Part shown: piece by piece, positions 61,514 through 64,000 of the stretch | How positions within the stretch are numbered: position 1 is the stretch's first letter | How the letters are laid out: every line of letters begins with the position of its first letter | NCBI RefSeq assembly: GCF_009389715.1 | Contig: NC_052404.1 | Location: 8,330,745-8,394,744, forward strand | Reading direction: 5' to 3' | Length of the DNA: 64,000 nt | Source of the DNA: Phoenix dactylifera | Lineage: Eukaryota; Streptophyta; Magnoliopsida; Arecales; Arecaceae | The notes under the pieces: model-generated | Seen by the model: the letters and a program-made list of their open reading frames with translations, nothing else | What the model was told of the DNA's origin: nothing | Database searches by the model: none | Program-made: the position numbers and the translations under genes

Positions 61514-64000
61514 TGACGATCTTGACCGTTGGATGAGATCTTCGTATTCGTTCCGAGAATCTGGGTCGTTCCTTCTTGGTTTTCTATGTAAGTACGTCGT
61601 TTTGATTCCGAAAAAATTACAAAAAAAACCGATAACAACACCGGAATTATACAGAGGACAATGTGTGGCCGCGGGGGGAGGATTTTGCTAATTTACACTC
61701 GTGTGGTTCAGAACAAATCTTTTTCTAATTAAAATATTTTTTTAATATATAATATTTTTAAAAATAATTTTTATATATTTGATTAATTATAAAAATTGAC
61801 ATAATTCAGAATAGATGTTCTTTTAAAAAAGTAATATAAAATATTTGTTATATTTTTTATTAAGAAAAAAAATCTTATTTATTCTATCCAGTATATTTAA
61901 AAATTATTTTTAATTTTCAGTTGATGAAAATTAAATCTTTTATATTTATGTAATTTTTTTATAAAATATGAAAAAGTTATTTGTATTAAAAAAATTAAAA
62001 ATTTGAATTAAATTTGAGGTCCTCCTATGATGCTTTTGTTGACTATATTTTTCACCCTTCCATTTTTATCTGTTATGTGTTTTATGACAGTTAGGACTTA
62101 CAATAATGGTCTTTTCATCTTGATGTGATATGGAAAGACTTTGACGCCTAGTTTGCCCTACCCTTTTCCGTATATCCTTTTCACTATGTACGTTTGATTT
62201 TTACATGGGCGGACTAACCTCTGATCAAATTATATGCATCGAAGACTTTGACATAGTAATTGGTTGATGCCCTCAGCAATATAATAATTTAATAGCATAA
62301 TCATGTTAAAAAAATAATTTAGTTGACGATGACTGTAAAAATAATATTATTTGAATGTAAAAGATTATCATTGCAATTTTATTTTTTTACTTGAAATGAT
62401 TAGAAGCTTTGCAAGTTTTCCCTTCAGGACAAGCATCACATGACGCCTTCCTCGGTTTCGCTTTTGGATATTCCTTCGGAGCATTCATTAAAAACATGGG
62501 CGTCGTTGTCCCGATTCTTGAACGGCTCAGCATCGGATTGGATGTTGGAATGGGCAGTTGGAAGATTTATTTCAAAGCTTCCAACGACGACCTAATATTC
62601 CAGCGGTAAGTTATTTTATGCCGGATGAGGAGGAGGAGGAGGAGGTGGAGCAAGATGTAGGACTTTTAGCTAGAGACAGAGCCCGTCTTTGGATAAGTCC
62701 TCCTTACAAAAAGATTGCTCTCATTGAGGCGGAATCGTTGATAATAAAGTTTTCAGAAGTAGAACTTTTATGAAAAGCTATTTGTTGTTTGACAAATATG
62801 GTTTTAAAGTGTCGTGGAACTTTAATATATATTTGGCAAACAAACTAAGAAAATACTTTTGTTATGATAAAATGACCATAAAAGAGATTACATAGTATTA
62901 TACCATATGGCATAATAAAATATAATATATATTAGTACATAAATATATAATATAGTATAATATTATTGTAATATAATTCTAATATAGTTAATATAATATT
63001 ATATACTATAGCATAATAATATAATATTTTGATATAAATTATGAGATAATATAATATTATATTATATTTACAGTGTAATACAATATTTTGATATAAATTA
63101 TTTATTATTATTATATATTAATATTTATTAATATAATATTTTTAGGAACTAATTTTTGAAAAAAAAAATATAAAGACCCCTTTACTATAATTATATGATT
63201 TTATCATAGGTAATTTAGTTTAAAAAAATTATAAATTTAAAATAGCTTTTCGATGCGTGCTAAAAGTACTTTGAAAGTTTCTGGAGCTTCTTTCAAATAG
63301 ACGTTTTCAGCATTCCAACAAAACTAAAATAGCTTTCCGATTTTTTTACCAAACACTACTATACCATCCACAAATATTTTGAAGGATCAGAAAGTAATTT
63401 CTGGCCCATCAAAAACTTTGCCAAATGAGACCTAAATAGCCCTTTTGGATCACCAACAATTATTCACTAGTTTCTTCTTAACAAACAAACTTGTGATAAT
63501 TAAAATTCCGCGAGGCTATATTTTGATAAGGAGTGATGGACTATTTTTACAAGCTTTCCAAGGGTTTACTTAGTTTCTACAGAGATTAGTTTCTCTCTTT
63601 ATGGTAAACAATTGATTAACTTCATTTGTTAGGCTAACCCAACTCAAAGTTTCGAAAACAAATGAGGCTCAATAATGATACATGACTTAAATTATCATTA
63701 ACCAGCCAAACGAGGCACCTAATGGATTCTTTACATGGCAACATATTGATATAAAATCTGTTTAAACTTAATTTAGTTTCTTTTTTACGATAAATTCTCT
63801 TACATTTTGCCTAGTGATCTTTACTTGGATAGGAACTTACAGTTACAAATTAGCAAGAATGTGTAGCTTAACTTGCCAAGATGTCCAACAGCTCAACTGT
63901 CCTGAGCTCAGGCTGGCTGGGTCAAAAGAATCCAACTCTTTGGATGAATCCCATGCATCCATGGCGCCGCCAGCTCTCTTATTCCGAAGATAGGAAGGCT
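61514..64000. other. Upstream region of MED33 and intergenic DNA; no gene seen
   Basis: Very AT-rich, with TATAATATTA words at 62880-63130 and a GAG run near 62624-62645. The 62400-62770 stretch is less AT-rich and open for about 65 codons, but no known domain is recognised, so no gene is called. Confidence 0.5.

Noticed and set aside
62409..62773. Small open frames near the right end
   Set aside because: No recognisable domain, start context or splice pattern; surrounding DNA is AT-rich intergenic.

Overview
The window is plant nuclear DNA, almost certainly from a monocot. The signs are long spliced genes with GT..AG introns, LTR retrotransposons, hAT-like MITEs and long AT-rich intergenic stretches. 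GTACCGG-rich interspersed repeats inside introns make a palm (Arecaceae) plausible, but that is an inference and the species cannot be fixed from the sequence. No operons, phage, CRISPR arrays or bacterial features are present. I found no convincing new multi-gene system. The less ordinary content is in the nested transposons, the foldback and GTACCGG elements, and the micro-exon gene structure.

Layout. 1-3380 is the right end of a Gypsy-type LTR retrotransposon in + orientation: internal DNA with a 121-bp tandem array and a derived 46-bp array, then an 805-bp 3' LTR holding a 69-bp tandem repeat. It sits 25 bp inside the 3' LTR of an older Copia element on the - strand (3381-9043). That element still shows gag, protease, integrase, reverse transcriptase and RNase H, but it is broken by a frameshift and an in-frame stop. 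9044-16300 is intergenic with one small hAT-like MITE (13013-13424) and one LTR-like remnant (about 14551-15162).

Genes. (1) A two-exon LURP-one-related (LOR) gene, + strand, 16491-17626, 217 aa. (2) Cofactor-independent phosphoglycerate mutase of glycolysis, + strand, nine coding exons, 21265-32222, 557 aa. (3) A COP1-interacting protein 7-like gene, - strand, ten coding exons including three of 25-35 nt, 39848-33467, 1098 aa. (4) MED33 (REF4/RFR1-type Mediator tail subunit), - strand, twelve coding exons, 61355-47414, 1317 aa. All four reading frames close without internal stops when the listed splice sites are used, so all four look functional. Genes 2 and 3 are convergent; genes 3 and 4 lie head-to-tail on the - strand. 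They act in separate processes (defence-related/unknown, glycolysis, light signalling, transcription) and are neighbours only by position.

Between and within genes. A LINE RNase H remnant lies at about 17919-18115 and an 860-bp hAT-like element with TIRs and near-identical 8-bp flanks at 19899-20758. A roughly 1-kb foldback element with GTACCGG-rich ends occupies intron 5 of the mutase gene. Related GTACCGG fragments lie in mutase intron 8 and MED33 intron 6. A half hAT-like element lies in MED33 intron 3. 41.7-47.4 kb and 61.4-64 kb are mostly AT-rich intergenic DNA in which I see no gene.
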